The notes under the pieces were generated by a model. It had not been told where the DNA came from. It searched no databases and saw only the letters and a program-made list of their open reading frames with translations. The position numbers and the translations under genes were made by a program. Below, in pieces: positions 1 to 7,195 of a stretch of 51,132 nucleotides of DNA. How positions within the stretch are numbered: the first letter of the stretch is position 1; the number at the start of each line of letters is the position of its first letter. This DNA comes from Arthrobacter sp. ISL-30 (GTDB taxonomy: Bacteria; Actinomycetota; Actinomycetes; Actinomycetales; Micrococcaceae): NCBI RefSeq assembly GCF_018613855.1, contig NZ_JAGGPK010000045.1, forward strand, positions 1 through 51,132, written 5' to 3'.

Positions 1-31
1 CGCGGCGGCATAACCCACCACCAATGCCTCA

Positions 32-106
32 CACCCGGTGCCGCCCACCGATCACTCAACCCTGCCCACACCACACACGGCCCACCTCATTTTCGGACTA
101 GTTGGG
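32..106. repeat. Left copy of a ~75-bp inverted repeat shared with the right end
   Basis: This stretch is the reverse complement of 51057-51132 over its whole length, with a single-base indel (one T missing near base 79). It lies just downstream of the serC stop codon, in non-coding DNA. The right copy runs off the window, so the full element is longer. One strand is G-rich with several GGG runs. Most likely it is a dispersed intergenic repeat; its nature is unknown. Confidence 0.85.
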
Positions 107-123
107 TTAACCGCAGGTGCGGG

Positions 124-1254
124 CTACTTCGCAAGCTCCCCGACGACGTAATCGATGCTGGAAAGCAGTGCGGAAACGTCTTCCGGATCGATGGCGACGA
201 ACGTTGCGATCCGAAGCTGGTTGCGACCCAGCTTGCGGTACGGCTCAGTGTCCACAATTCCGTTGGCGCGAAGGACCTTGGCGACAACAGCTGCATCGAT
301 CGACTCATCAAAGTCAATCGTGGCGATGACGTTGGACCGCTCCTCGGCCTTGGCAACAAACGGCGTGGCGTATTCGGAGGCCTCAGCCCAGTCGTAGACG
401 CGTCCTGCGGAATCGGCAGTCCGGCCAGTGGCGAAGTCCAGGCCGCCGTTGCTGTTCAGCCACTGCACCTGAGCGTCCAGGGTGACCAGCGTGGACAGCG
501 AGGGCGTGTTGTAGGTCTGGTTCAGCTTGGAGTTGTCGATGGCAGTCTGCAGGTCCAGGAAGTCCGGAATCCAGCGTCCGGTGGCCTTGATGCGGGCGGC
601 CCGTTCCAGGGCTGCGGGGGAGAAGAGGCCAAGCCACAGGCCGCCGTCCGAAGCAAAGTTCTTCTGCGGGGCGAAGTAGTAAACGTCCGCTTCTGCTACA
701 TCCACATCGAGGCCCCCGGCAGCCGAGGTGGCATCAACGAGGACCAGGGCGCCGTCGTCCACACCGTCCACCCTCTTGACCGGGGCGGCGACACCGGTGG
801 AGGTTTCGTTCTGCGGCCAGGCATAGACGTCCACGCCGACTTCGGCCTTGGGGTCGGGGCGGGTGCCGGGTTCTGACTTGATGATGGACGAAGCTTCCAG
901 GAACGGCGCCTTGTCCGTTGCCGCGGCAAATTTGGAACCGAATTCGCCGAAGGAGAGGTGCTGGGCCTTCTTGTCGACCAGGCCAAACGCCGCCACATCC
1001 CAGAACGCCGTGGAACCGCCGACGCCGAGCACCACTTCGTATCCTTCGGGAGCACGGAAGAACTGGCTGAGGCCATCGCGTACAGAACCGACGAGATTCT
1101 TCACCGGAGCCTGGCGATGGGACGTGCCGAGGATCTTGGAGGACGCGGCTGACAATGCCTCGATCTGTTCCGGGCGAACCTTGGACGGGCCGGCACCGAA
1201 GCGTCCGTCCTTGGGTAGCAGGTCGGCAGGTATGGTGATGCTGGTGTCGCTCAC
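124..1254 (-). CDS. serC: Phosphoserine aminotransferase
   Basis: SerC is a cytosolic PLP enzyme that transaminates 3-phosphohydroxypyruvate to phosphoserine in serine synthesis, and in many bacteria also acts in the pyridoxal phosphate pathway. The protein has 376 residues, the usual size for the actinobacterial form. The N-terminal segment reads LPKDGRFGAGPSKVRPEQ, and the PLP lysine is the one in FAPQKNFASDGG near residue 198. I start at GTG 1254 because GGAG lies about seven bases upstream; a TTG four codons earlier overlaps that GGAG. It is divergent from ideR across a 289-bp gap, and its 3' end abuts the left copy of the terminal repeat. Confidence 0.93.
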   Translation of the reverse strand: MSDTSITIPADLLPKDGRFGAGPSKVRPEQIEALSAASSKILGTSHRQAPVKNLVGSVRDGLSQFFRAPEGYEVVLGVGGSTAFWDVAAFGLVDKKAQHLSFGEFGSKFAAATDKAPFLEASSIIKSEPGTRPDPKAEVGVDVYAWPQNETSTGVAAPVKRVDGVDDGALVLVDATSAAGGLDVDVAEADVYYFAPQKNFASDGGLWLGLFSPAALERAARIKATGRWIPDFLDLQTAIDNSKLNQTYNTPSLSTLVTLDAQVQWLNSNGGLDFATGRTADSAGRVYDWAEASEYATPFVAKAEERSNVIATIDFDESIDAAVVAKVLRANGIVDTEPYRKLGRNQLRIATFVAIDPEDVSALLSSIDYVVGELAK

Positions 1255-1543
1255 AGGTGGCTCCAATGGTCAGTGGCCGTCGAGATGGTCGGGGCAGGCG
1301 GCATCGGGGGGCGCCTTCGACTCATGCCCAATTCTGCCTGACCGGTCGCACGGGGCGGAAACGGGCCCGTCAAAGTCCGAAAAGTGAGATGGTCGACAGC
1401 CGCAATAGTTATCCGGAGTTATTCCAAATAAGCTAGGATGATTGTTGGCGTAGCAGCGGAAAATACCGCTCCGCCGGTGGGCGCAACCGTAACGCGATAC
1501 GGTGGAAAAAGCGCGGGATACTGTGTTCGAGGAGCTGAACGGG
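1255..1543. promoter_or_regulatory. Divergent serC/ideR promoter region
   Basis: This 289-bp gap separates divergent serC and ideR. A TAGGAT hexamer at 1434-1439 is a plausible -10 for ideR, giving a leader of about 100 bases, but no good -35 is visible. A second in-frame GTG at 1502 could extend ideR upstream. I see no clear IdeR box or terminator. Confidence 0.35.
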
Positions 1544-2239
1544 ATGACGGACCTAATCGATACGACTGAGATGTATCTGCGGACCATTTTGGAGCTCGAA
1601 GAGGAGAACATCGTTGCCCTCCGGGCCCGGATCGCCGAACGCCTTCGCCACTCCGGTCCGACCGTATCGCAGACCATTGGACGCATGGAACGCGACGGAC
1701 TGGTGGTTGTTTCCGGTGACCGTCATCTTGAACTCACTGAAATGGGCCGGAAACGCGCAACGGAAGTGATGCGTAAGCATCGGCTCGCCGAACGCCTCCT
1801 GGCGGACGTCATCGGCCTGGACTGGGCCTACGTTCATGACGAGGCATGCCGGTGGGAGCATGTGATGAGCGAGCGCGTCGAACGCCGGCTGTACGAGCTG
1901 CTGGATCACCCAACGGAATCGCCCTACGGTAATCCGATTCCCGGGCTGGAAGCCCTGGGCGGCAAACCGTCCGAATCCTTTTCGGATGGGGTCGTCAACC
2001 TGCTTGAGGCCATGGCCTCGTACTCCGGCGACTCCCAAGTAACAGTCAGTCGCCTTGCGGAGCCGGTCCAGGTGGAGCCAGAGTTGCTGCTTCAGCTGGA
2101 AGAAGGCGGGATCAGGCCGGGCGCCCGGATCTCGCTCGAGCGGGTGGGGGAGTACATCTCGGTTCGAGTGCCCAATATCGAGGGCGCACTCGAGCTGCCG
2201 CCGGAGGTTGCGGCACATGTCTTTGTCACTGTCCGTTGA
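1544..2239 (+). CDS. ideR: DtxR/IdeR family metal-dependent repressor
   Basis: IdeR is an iron(II)-activated cytosolic dimer that represses iron-uptake genes and can activate iron-storage genes. The 231-residue protein aligns by eye with diphtheria DtxR from its first residues: an N-terminal winged helix (DLIDTTEMYLRTI, then RIAERLRHSGPTVSQT), a dimerisation and metal-binding part, and a C-terminal SH3-like domain. The metal ligands are all present: Met10, the His and Glu of KHRLAE, the His of VHDEAC, and the Cys, Glu and His of ACRWEH. I start at ATG 1544 because it matches the family N-terminus and follows GGAG with normal spacing; GTG 1502 would add 14 atypical residues. A manganese-responsive MntR-like role is less likely, since the C-terminal domain and Cys ligand fit the iron-sensing type. 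Confidence 0.9.
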   Translation: MTDLIDTTEMYLRTILELEEENIVALRARIAERLRHSGPTVSQTIGRMERDGLVVVSGDRHLELTEMGRKRATEVMRKHRLAERLLADVIGLDWAYVHDEACRWEHVMSERVERRLYELLDHPTESPYGNPIPGLEALGGKPSESFSDGVVNLLEAMASYSGDSQVTVSRLAEPVQVEPELLLQLEEGGIRPGARISLERVGEYISVRVPNIEGALELPPEVAAHVFVTVR

Positions 2240-2460
2240 GTGAACTGTCCACAAAGTGGACTGCCAGCCACGTGAGAAAAGTTACATTCTCTCCGGCTTT
2301 CAAAGGGCCAACTTACGGCTGACCTGCAGGCGCCATCGAATGGCGAAATTCAGCTCACTGGGGCGCGCCCGCGAGCAAGATAACGGAATTATTACTGCTC
2401 GCCCTTATCGCCTATAGTGGTTGATTAGCGCCGATACCAAAGCGTTACCTCATCCGGAGC
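2240..2460 (+). promoter_or_regulatory. Intergenic region with putative promoter of the M23 leader
   Basis: No gene is visible here. A small perfect hairpin (GTCCAC, AAA, GTGGAC) sits at 2247-2261 just after ideR but has no T run. A TATAGT hexamer at 2413-2418 is a good -10 candidate for the riboswitch-led transcript, with a start near 2425; the -35 is poor. The motif CCTCATCCG at 2451-2459 can pair with CGGATGAGG just downstream and may form an alternative fold with the riboswitch. Confidence 0.4.
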
Positions 2461-2690
2461 CGAGCTCTGCCAGCGGATGAGGTGTTCGAACCATCTACTG
2501 GCAGAGGCGGGGGAACCACCAGCGGCCGTTGAGAAGCGGCCTTGGGGTGAAGCCCGTTTCGGATGCGTGAAAACCAATGAGGGTCCTTCCCTGGATACCC
2601 CCATGCCGTTTTCCGCCTCCCTGGCGGGCCGGGTCTGAACTCTCTGATCCGAATCCGACAGCTAACTTCGCAGGCTTCCAGAGAGGAAAA
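2461..2690 (+). ncRNA. Cyclic di-AMP riboswitch (ydaO/yuaA type), copy 1
   Basis: The leader carries the hallmark blocks of the ydaO/yuaA class: CTCTGCCA pairing with TGGCAGAG, then GCAGAGGCGGGGGAACC (2501-2517), CTTGGGGTGAA (2541-2551), and CCGAATCCGACAGCTAAC followed by TTCGCAGGC near the 3' end. The same blocks occur in the same order at 3645-3825. It ends a few bases before the TTG start of the M23 peptidase. In Actinobacteria this class is known upstream of cell-wall hydrolases and turns expression off when c-di-AMP is high. I assign it by motif recognition, not a covariance search. Confidence 0.88.
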
Positions 2691-2694
2691 GTCT

Positions 2695-3519
2695 TTGACC
2701 ACGCAGAACGCACGGGGCCGCCGAAGGGCGTCGGGCCCCACTCAAGAGCTGCGGCCTGCCACCTTCGCAATTGAGGACCGGCCCCGCGATGTCCACCGCG
2801 ACGCGCGCCGCCGTCGAGGTCCGTTTCGCCAGGTGGCCGAGTTCGCCGCAGCCAGCGGCGTGGGGCAGAAGGCGGGCATCGCCCTTGCTGCCACAGGCCT
2901 GGCGCTGACCGTAACACTGCCAGCCACCAGCCCGGTGGTCGCGACGTCGGAGAGCGGCCAGTCGCCGTCGGCTATGTCCTTGGGCGCGCAGCCGGAAATC
3001 TCGGCGGCCGCCAACGCCAAGATTGACTTCAGTCGGGCATCCGTTGCCACCAAAGCAGATCCTGACGGCAAGCTCAAGTCGCTGCTAAGCGCCCAGTCGG
3101 CGGGCAGCGTCAGCCCCGCGGCTTCGGCAGGCACCCTGGGCAGCCCATTGGACCAGCTCATCTCGGCCTCCCCGTTTGGCTATCGCATCAGCCCGATCAC
3201 GGGCGGCGCCGGCGAGTTCCATCGCGGCCAGGATTATGCGGCGCAGTGCGGAACCTCTGTCTATGCAGCTGCCAGCGGCACCGTGACGTTTGTCGGCTGG
3301 CACCCATACGGCGGTGGAAACCGGGTCGTGATTGATCACGGCAACGGGCTGGAAACCACGTACAACCACCTGTCCTCCTCCAGGGTCCAGGTTGGCCAGC
3401 AAGTGAGCCGTGGCCAGATTGTGGCCCTTAGCGGAACCACCGGCGCATCCACTGGATGCCACCTCCATTTTGAAGTGATGGTCAATGGCGAAGTCGTTGA
3501 CCCCAAGGGCTGGCTGTAG
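2695..3519 (+). CDS. Secreted M23 family peptidoglycan endopeptidase
   Basis: This is a zinc metallopeptidase of the lysostaphin/LytM type, expected to cut peptidoglycan cross-bridges outside the membrane. The 274-residue protein has a basic N-terminus, a hydrophobic export segment near residues 60-85, a low-complexity Ser/Ala linker, and a C-terminal M23 domain. Zinc ligands are visible: His176 and Asp180 (HRGQDYA) and the HLH motif near residues 256-258 (GCHLHFEV). It starts at TTG 2695 behind GAGAGGA. The export segment resembles that of the two NlpC/P60 genes downstream, so the three form a family of co-regulated wall enzymes. A c-di-AMP riboswitch directly precedes it, implying coupling to osmotic or wall stress. 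Confidence 0.9.
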   Translation: MTTQNARGRRRASGPTQELRPATFAIEDRPRDVHRDARRRRGPFRQVAEFAAASGVGQKAGIALAATGLALTVTLPATSPVVATSESGQSPSAMSLGAQPEISAAANAKIDFSRASVATKADPDGKLKSLLSAQSAGSVSPAASAGTLGSPLDQLISASPFGYRISPITGGAGEFHRGQDYAAQCGTSVYAAASGTVTFVGWHPYGGGNRVVIDHGNGLETTYNHLSSSRVQVGQQVSRGQIVALSGTTGASTGCHLHFEVMVNGEVVDPKGWL

Positions 3520-3569
3520 CCAATCCGATGGTCTTCTATCAAATTCCGGTAACACCTCGTGACCTGAAT

Positions 3570-3598
3570 GTGACATTGGACCAGAACTGCTGTACCGT
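3570..3598 (+). promoter_or_regulatory. Putative promoter of the first NlpC/P60 leader
   Basis: GTGACA at 3570-3575 and TACCGT at 3593-3598 are separated by 17 bases and fit an actinobacterial housekeeping promoter. Transcription would begin near 3605, about 40 bases before the second riboswitch. Confidence 0.45.
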
Positions 3599-3644
3599 CT
3601 AGATCACGCCAACTTTTTAGGGAGTTAGCGTGCTTGAGTGGATT

Positions 3645-3825
3645 GCCTAGCTCTGCCACCACTCAGGATCCGTTCGCAAAACATCGTCTGGCAGAGGCGG
3701 GGGAACCAATTTTGGTCTTCGAAAGAAGACCTTGGGGTTAAGTCGCAAAGCTTCCTTGGAAGCGATGCGGCCGGGTGACTCCCATCCGAATCCGACAGCT
3801 CACCTCGTAGGCACTGGGAGAGGCT
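3645..3825 (+). ncRNA. Cyclic di-AMP riboswitch (ydaO/yuaA type), copy 2
   Basis: It shares with copy 1 the blocks CTCTGCCA with TGGCAGAG, GCAGAGGCGGGGGAACC (3691-3707), CTTGGGGTTAA (3731-3741) and CCGAATCCGACAGCTCAC followed by CTCGTAGGC. The variable loops between these blocks differ, as expected of two independent members of one RNA class rather than a recent copy. It ends just before the ribosome-binding site of the first NlpC/P60 gene. Assignment rests on motifs seen by eye. Confidence 0.88.
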
Positions 3826-3829
3826 ACCT

Positions 3830-4525
3830 GTGTCGTCACGCAACAACCTTGCGCGCCATCGCGCTGAAACGGGTCCAGTAAACCCGTTGGGCTCCATTTC
3901 CAAGGCTGTTACCTCGAATGCCGGCACTGTAGGTCGCCAGGCCGCTGCTATCGCAGCCGCATCGGGCCTGTTGTTGACCGTTGGCCTGCCGGCCCAGGCC
4001 TCAGATGCAAAGATTGATTCTTCCGTTTCGGAAACCGGCTCCGCCCAAATGGTCATCTCCGTTGAGCCGACGGCTGCCGTGTCGTTTGAGAGCCCGGCGG
4101 TAGCTACCAAGGCAGCTCCCAAAATCGAGGCCCCCCGCGTCGAGGTGAAGTCCACGGACGAATCCACCCAAAAGTCCGACGCCGCGGCTTCTGCTGCAGC
4201 AGCAGGCCTCGCCGCCATTGCCTACACCGGGATCGGCAGCCCGTATCTCTGGGGCGGTACCACCCCCAGTGGCTGGGACTGCTCCGGCTTCACCCAGTGG
4301 GTTTACGCACAGGCTGGCATCAGCATTCCCCGCGTGAACGCCTGGACTTCCATGACGCCCACCTCCACCCCGGCGCCCGGCGACCTTGTCATGCAAAACG
4401 GCGGTGCCCACGTGGGTATCTACGTCGGCAACGGCATGATGATCAGCGCGCTCAACCCCTCGCAGGGCACCATCCTGCACGCAGTGTCCGCTACGGGCAC
4501 GTCCTCGTTCTACACCCTCCGCTAA
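3830..4525 (+). CDS. Secreted NlpC/P60 family hydrolase, copy 1
   Basis: NlpC/P60 enzymes are cysteine peptidases that cut D-Glu to diaminopimelate or lysine bonds in peptidoglycan. The 231-residue protein has a basic N-terminus (ARHRAE), an export segment near residues 38-62, an Ala/Glu/Lys-rich linker, and a C-terminal NlpC/P60 domain with the canonical catalytic Cys151 (WDCSGF) and His194 (AHVGIYVG). GTG 3830 follows GGGAGAGG. It has a c-di-AMP riboswitch leader of its own and is followed 99 bases later by a paralogue with nearly the same N-terminal module, so the two arose by duplication. Confidence 0.9.
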   Translation: MSSRNNLARHRAETGPVNPLGSISKAVTSNAGTVGRQAAAIAAASGLLLTVGLPAQASDAKIDSSVSETGSAQMVISVEPTAAVSFESPAVATKAAPKIEAPRVEVKSTDESTQKSDAAASAAAAGLAAIAYTGIGSPYLWGGTTPSGWDCSGFTQWVYAQAGISIPRVNAWTSMTPTSTPAPGDLVMQNGGAHVGIYVGNGMMISALNPSQGTILHAVSATGTSSFYTLR

Positions 4526-4624
4526 GGAATCCGTTCGGGGCGATCCGGCATACCCCCAAGATGCCGGCGCGCCCAAAGCCCGCAAGCTGCACCCCCAGCT
4601 TGAGGAAAACGAAAGAGAGAAATA
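4526..4624 (+). promoter_or_regulatory. Short spacer between NlpC/P60 genes with two hairpins
   Basis: Two hairpins are visible: CCGGCAT/ATGCCGG at 4545-4567 and AAGCTG/CAGCTT at 4584-4601. Both loops contain ACCCCC. There is no T run, so these do not look like terminators; they may protect or process a two-gene transcript. The c-di-AMP riboswitch blocks are absent. A GAGAGA stretch before ATG 4625 is the ribosome-binding site. Confidence 0.4.
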
Positions 4625-5368
4625 ATGACTACACGTGCAAACACCATTGCACGGCACCGCGCCGAGGTCACCAAGACCAACTCGCTGGCTGTCATTGCCA
4701 AGGCTGTCGGCGACAACGCCGGTGGTGTAGGCCGTCAGGCTGCAGTAATCGCTGCAGCTTCCGGCCTGGTTCTGACCAGCGGCCTGGCCGCTAACGCCGC
4801 CGAGACCAATGTCCAGCGTGAATCGACGTCCGCGTCTACGCTCGACGTCAAGTCCGTAGCCCAGGCAAGCATCTCCGCAGCCTCCAGCGTGGCCATCTCC
4901 TACGAAAGCCCCGCGGTCAGCACCGTGGCGGCTCCCGTCGTTGAGGCCCCCAAGCCGGTTGTCGAGGTTCAGGAAACTCCGGCCGCTCCCGCTGTAAACG
5001 TTGCTGCCAAGGTTGATGTGGCTCCCGCAGCAGCCAGCGGCAAGGGCGCGGCTATCGCTGCCGCAGCCTATGCACAGCTGGGTGTCTCCCAGGACTGCAC
5101 CATGCTGGCCACCAACTCCCTGGCTGCTGTTGGCATCCACTACCACGGCTGGCCGGCAGGCTACCTTTCCCTGGGCCGCACCGTGAGTGCCGCTGAGGCT
5201 CAGCCGGGCGACCTCGCCTACTACGAAAACGGCGGCATGGGTATGGCCCACATTGCTGTATATGTCGGCAACGGCCAGGCAGTGCACGGTGGCTGGAACG
5301 GCGGCACCACCGCCCTGTTCAGCGTCAACGTGGGCTCGGGTCCGGTCTTCATCCGCGTCGGCGGCTGA
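4625..5368 (+). CDS. Secreted NlpC/P60-like protein, copy 2, divergent active site
   Basis: The 247-residue protein shares with the preceding gene an ARHRAEV start and an export module (VGRQAAVIAAASGLVL), then a Val/Ala/Pro-rich linker with repeated APxVEAP-like steps, and a C-terminal domain. In that domain the catalytic Cys158 sits in QDCTML instead of the usual DCSG, and His209 in HIAVYVG. The surrounding fold signals (PGDLAYYE, VYVGNGQAVHGG) are kept, so the enzyme is probably active but with altered substrate preference. ATG 4625 has a GAGAGA site. It probably shares the upstream riboswitch-controlled transcript and ends at a strong terminator. Confidence 0.82.
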   Translation: MTTRANTIARHRAEVTKTNSLAVIAKAVGDNAGGVGRQAAVIAAASGLVLTSGLAANAAETNVQRESTSASTLDVKSVAQASISAASSVAISYESPAVSTVAAPVVEAPKPVVEVQETPAAPAVNVAAKVDVAPAAASGKGAAIAAAAYAQLGVSQDCTMLATNSLAAVGIHYHGWPAGYLSLGRTVSAAEAQPGDLAYYENGGMGMAHIAVYVGNGQAVHGGWNGGTTALFSVNVGSGPVFIRVGG

Positions 5369-5382
5369 TTCCTTTTTGCGTC

Positions 5383-5417
5383 AACACCCCCGCGGCCAGT
5401 CGGCCTGCGGGGGTGTT
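5383..5417 (+). terminator. Terminator after the NlpC/P60 pair
   Basis: AACACCCCCGC at 5383-5393 pairs perfectly with GCGGGGGTGTT at 5407-5417, followed by TCTCGTT. It closes the cell-wall hydrolase block. Confidence 0.85.
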
Positions 5418-5599
5418 CTCGTTAAATTCCTGGATGTCCGGAGCGTGAACTTTCGCCGACACCCTTGCTTTCTGATGAGGCCGATTCGGTGATACGGCCC
5501 TTTGGCGCTTACCCTAATGGTGTCGATCCATAGCCCGGACATGCAGAGGGCAGCCGGCCCTCGTGCCCCTGACGGGTGCGGCCGTGAAGAGGTATGTGC

Positions 5600-6100
5600 A
5601 TGCGCACTCTCGTTCTTAATGCTGGATATGAACCGCTGGCGGTAATTACATTCCGCCGGGCGCTGGTCCTTGTGCTCACTGGAAAAGCTAGCGTAGTGGC
5701 CGAAGGCGACGAGCCTGTCGTCGGGCCACAGGAGATTTTCGGACGGCCCTCCGTCATTCTCCTTAACCGCTACATCCGGCCACGGTACAACACCACCACC
5801 GCCGTCAGCCGCCGGGGTGTCCTGCGGCGCGACGGGCACCGGTGCGCCTACTGCGGGAAAGCTGCACACACCATTGACCATGTCCAACCCAAGTCACGCG
5901 GAGGCGCCGACACCTGGGAGAACCTGGTTGCTGCGTGCCTGCGGTGCAACAACGCCAAGAGTGACCACACTCTGGCCGAGATGGGCTGGAAGTTGAGATT
6001 CACTCCAGCAGCACCCACGGGCACCATTTGGCAGATCAAGGAACTGGAAAAGCCCTCGCCTGCTTGGGACCCGTTCCTGCTGCCGGAATCAGCAGCCTGA
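5600..6100 (+). CDS. HNH endonuclease family protein
   Basis: The 166-residue protein belongs to a widespread actinobacterial HNH group. It has an N-terminal beta-rich part (RTLVLNAGYEPLAVI, GRPSVILLNRYIR) and a C-terminal HNH nuclease: RDGHRCAYCG, then TIDHVQPKSRGG, then NLVAACLRCNNAKSDHT. Two CxxC pairs bind structural zinc and the DH pair is the metal-binding centre. I start at ATG 5600, seven bases after AAGAGG; ATG 5594 lies too close to it. Such stand-alone proteins are conserved on chromosomes and usually not tied to phage; a role in DNA repair is a guess. The neighbours give no further clue. Confidence 0.85.
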   Translation: MRTLVLNAGYEPLAVITFRRALVLVLTGKASVVAEGDEPVVGPQEIFGRPSVILLNRYIRPRYNTTTAVSRRGVLRRDGHRCAYCGKAAHTIDHVQPKSRGGADTWENLVAACLRCNNAKSDHTLAEMGWKLRFTPAAPTGTIWQIKELEKPSPAWDPFLLPESAA

Positions 6101-6171
6101 CCCTTCCCGGAACTGCCCGCCAGGTCCCCGTACAGCCAAGCTCCCATGATAAGGGGGCGCCAGTCTGGGGA

Positions 6172-6177
6172 TAGGCT
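6172..6177 (+). promoter_or_regulatory. -10 box of mobA (leaderless)
   Basis: TAGGCT lies exactly six bases before GTG 6184, and no Shine-Dalgarno is visible, so transcription and translation probably begin at the same base. Confidence 0.55.
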
Positions 6178-6183
6178 GTTCTG

Positions 6184-6864
6184 GTGGGAACGAACGCTCT
6201 GGTCGAGTTTGATGCGCTGATTCTGGCAGGCGGGCAGTCCACCCGTCTCGGTGGCGTGCCCAAATCCGGGCTGATTTACGACGGCGGCACCCTCCTCGAG
6301 CACACGCTGCAGGCTGCGTCCGAAGCCCGCGCCGTCGTGGTTGTTGGTCCCGATCCGGGCAACCTACCCAAAGGAACTATGATCGTTCGGGAAGAACCGC
6401 CCTTCGCCGGGCCGGCTGCGGCCATCGCGGCAGGACTCGCGGCCCTGAGATCTACCCAAAGCAGCTCCCGGACCGCAGCGGAATGGACACTCATCCTGGC
6501 ATGCGACATGCCCCATATAGGGGAAGCTGTGCCGATACTCCTTAGGGCCCTCGAAGCTCGAACGCTTGAAGGTGCGTCCCTCGGGGACGGAGTTGTAGCC
6601 TCTTCTGCGGACGGCCGTCTTCAGCCACTGGCCGGCATCTACAGGACAGCGGCACTCAGCCGTGAAGCCTCGGCCGCGGCGGACCGTGACGAGTTAAGAA
6701 ACGGCCCGGTGTTCCGGCTCCTTGCTAGGCTTGAGCTGCTGCCAGTGAACGTCCCTGCCCATTCCACTGATGACGTGGACACCTGGGATGACGCGGCGGC
6801 ACTCGGCGTGAGGAATGACTTGCCCGGCGCCAAGAGCGGCGCCAACGAATCGCTGCACGAATGA
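6184..6864 (+). CDS. mobA: Molybdenum cofactor guanylyltransferase
   Basis: MobA transfers GMP from GTP to Mo-molybdopterin to make the bis-MGD cofactor of enzymes such as formate dehydrogenase. The 226-residue protein opens with the nucleotide-binding signature LILAGGQSTRLGGVPKSGL (residues 12-30), followed by REEPPFAGPAAAIAAGL, ACDMPHIG, and LQPLAGIYR, in the order seen in MobA. The start is GTG 6184, placed six bases after a TAGGCT box and so probably leaderless. It heads a block with a DUF6457-like gene, moeA and fdhD, all serving molybdoenzyme maturation. MobA-like enzymes can also make the CMP form (MocA); the bis-MGD partner fdhD favours MobA. Confidence 0.88.
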   Translation: MGTNALVEFDALILAGGQSTRLGGVPKSGLIYDGGTLLEHTLQAASEARAVVVVGPDPGNLPKGTMIVREEPPFAGPAAAIAAGLAALRSTQSSSRTAAEWTLILACDMPHIGEAVPILLRALEARTLEGASLGDGVVASSADGRLQPLAGIYRTAALSREASAAADRDELRNGPVFRLLARLELLPVNVPAHSTDDVDTWDDAAALGVRNDLPGAKSGANESLHE

Positions 6865-6907
6865 CAGGCTGCAGGGAATGATGCAGCACAGGAAGATGGA
6901 GGCGGAC

Positions 6908-7195
6908 GTGAAGAGCCAGGAAGAGACGCTCGAGGAATGGTGCCGCACCCTCCTTCAAGCTTTTGAGCTCGAGGGCGTCGAAGTCGACGTGGATGAAGTC
7001 CTTTCGCTCGCGGGTGTGGCCGCGCATTCGGTGGTTCGCCCGGCCGCACCGCTGACAACGTTTATTGCCGGCTTCGCGGCAGGCATGGTCGCTGGTTCAG
7101 GGCAGGCCAGCGACTCCGTCTCAATGCATGCCGCGATGGATCTTGCACGCAAGCTCTCCAAGGAATACCCGGAACCGGGAATCGGAGCCGAATGA
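6908..7195 (+). CDS. DUF6457 family small protein
   Basis: The 95-residue protein matches a small actinobacterial family that I recall being annotated as DUF6457 and found beside molybdenum-cofactor genes. It is acidic and helical, with the pattern EEWCRTLLQAFELEG near the start and AAPLTTFIAGFAAG in the middle. I choose GTG 6908 because GGAGGCG lies four bases upstream. Its stop codon overlaps the moeA start (ATGA at 7192-7195), so the two are translationally coupled. The biochemical role is unknown; a helper of molybdenum insertion or of MobA is an inference from context only. Confidence 0.8.
   Translation: MKSQEETLEEWCRTLLQAFELEGVEVDVDEVLSLAGVAAHSVVRPAAPLTTFIAGFAAGMVAGSGQASDSVSMHAAMDLARKLSKEYPEPGIGAE

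Noticed and set aside
4526..4624. A third c-di-AMP riboswitch before the second NlpC/P60 gene
   Set aside because: The spacer is only 99 bases and lacks the GGGGGAACC and TTGGGGTGAA blocks.
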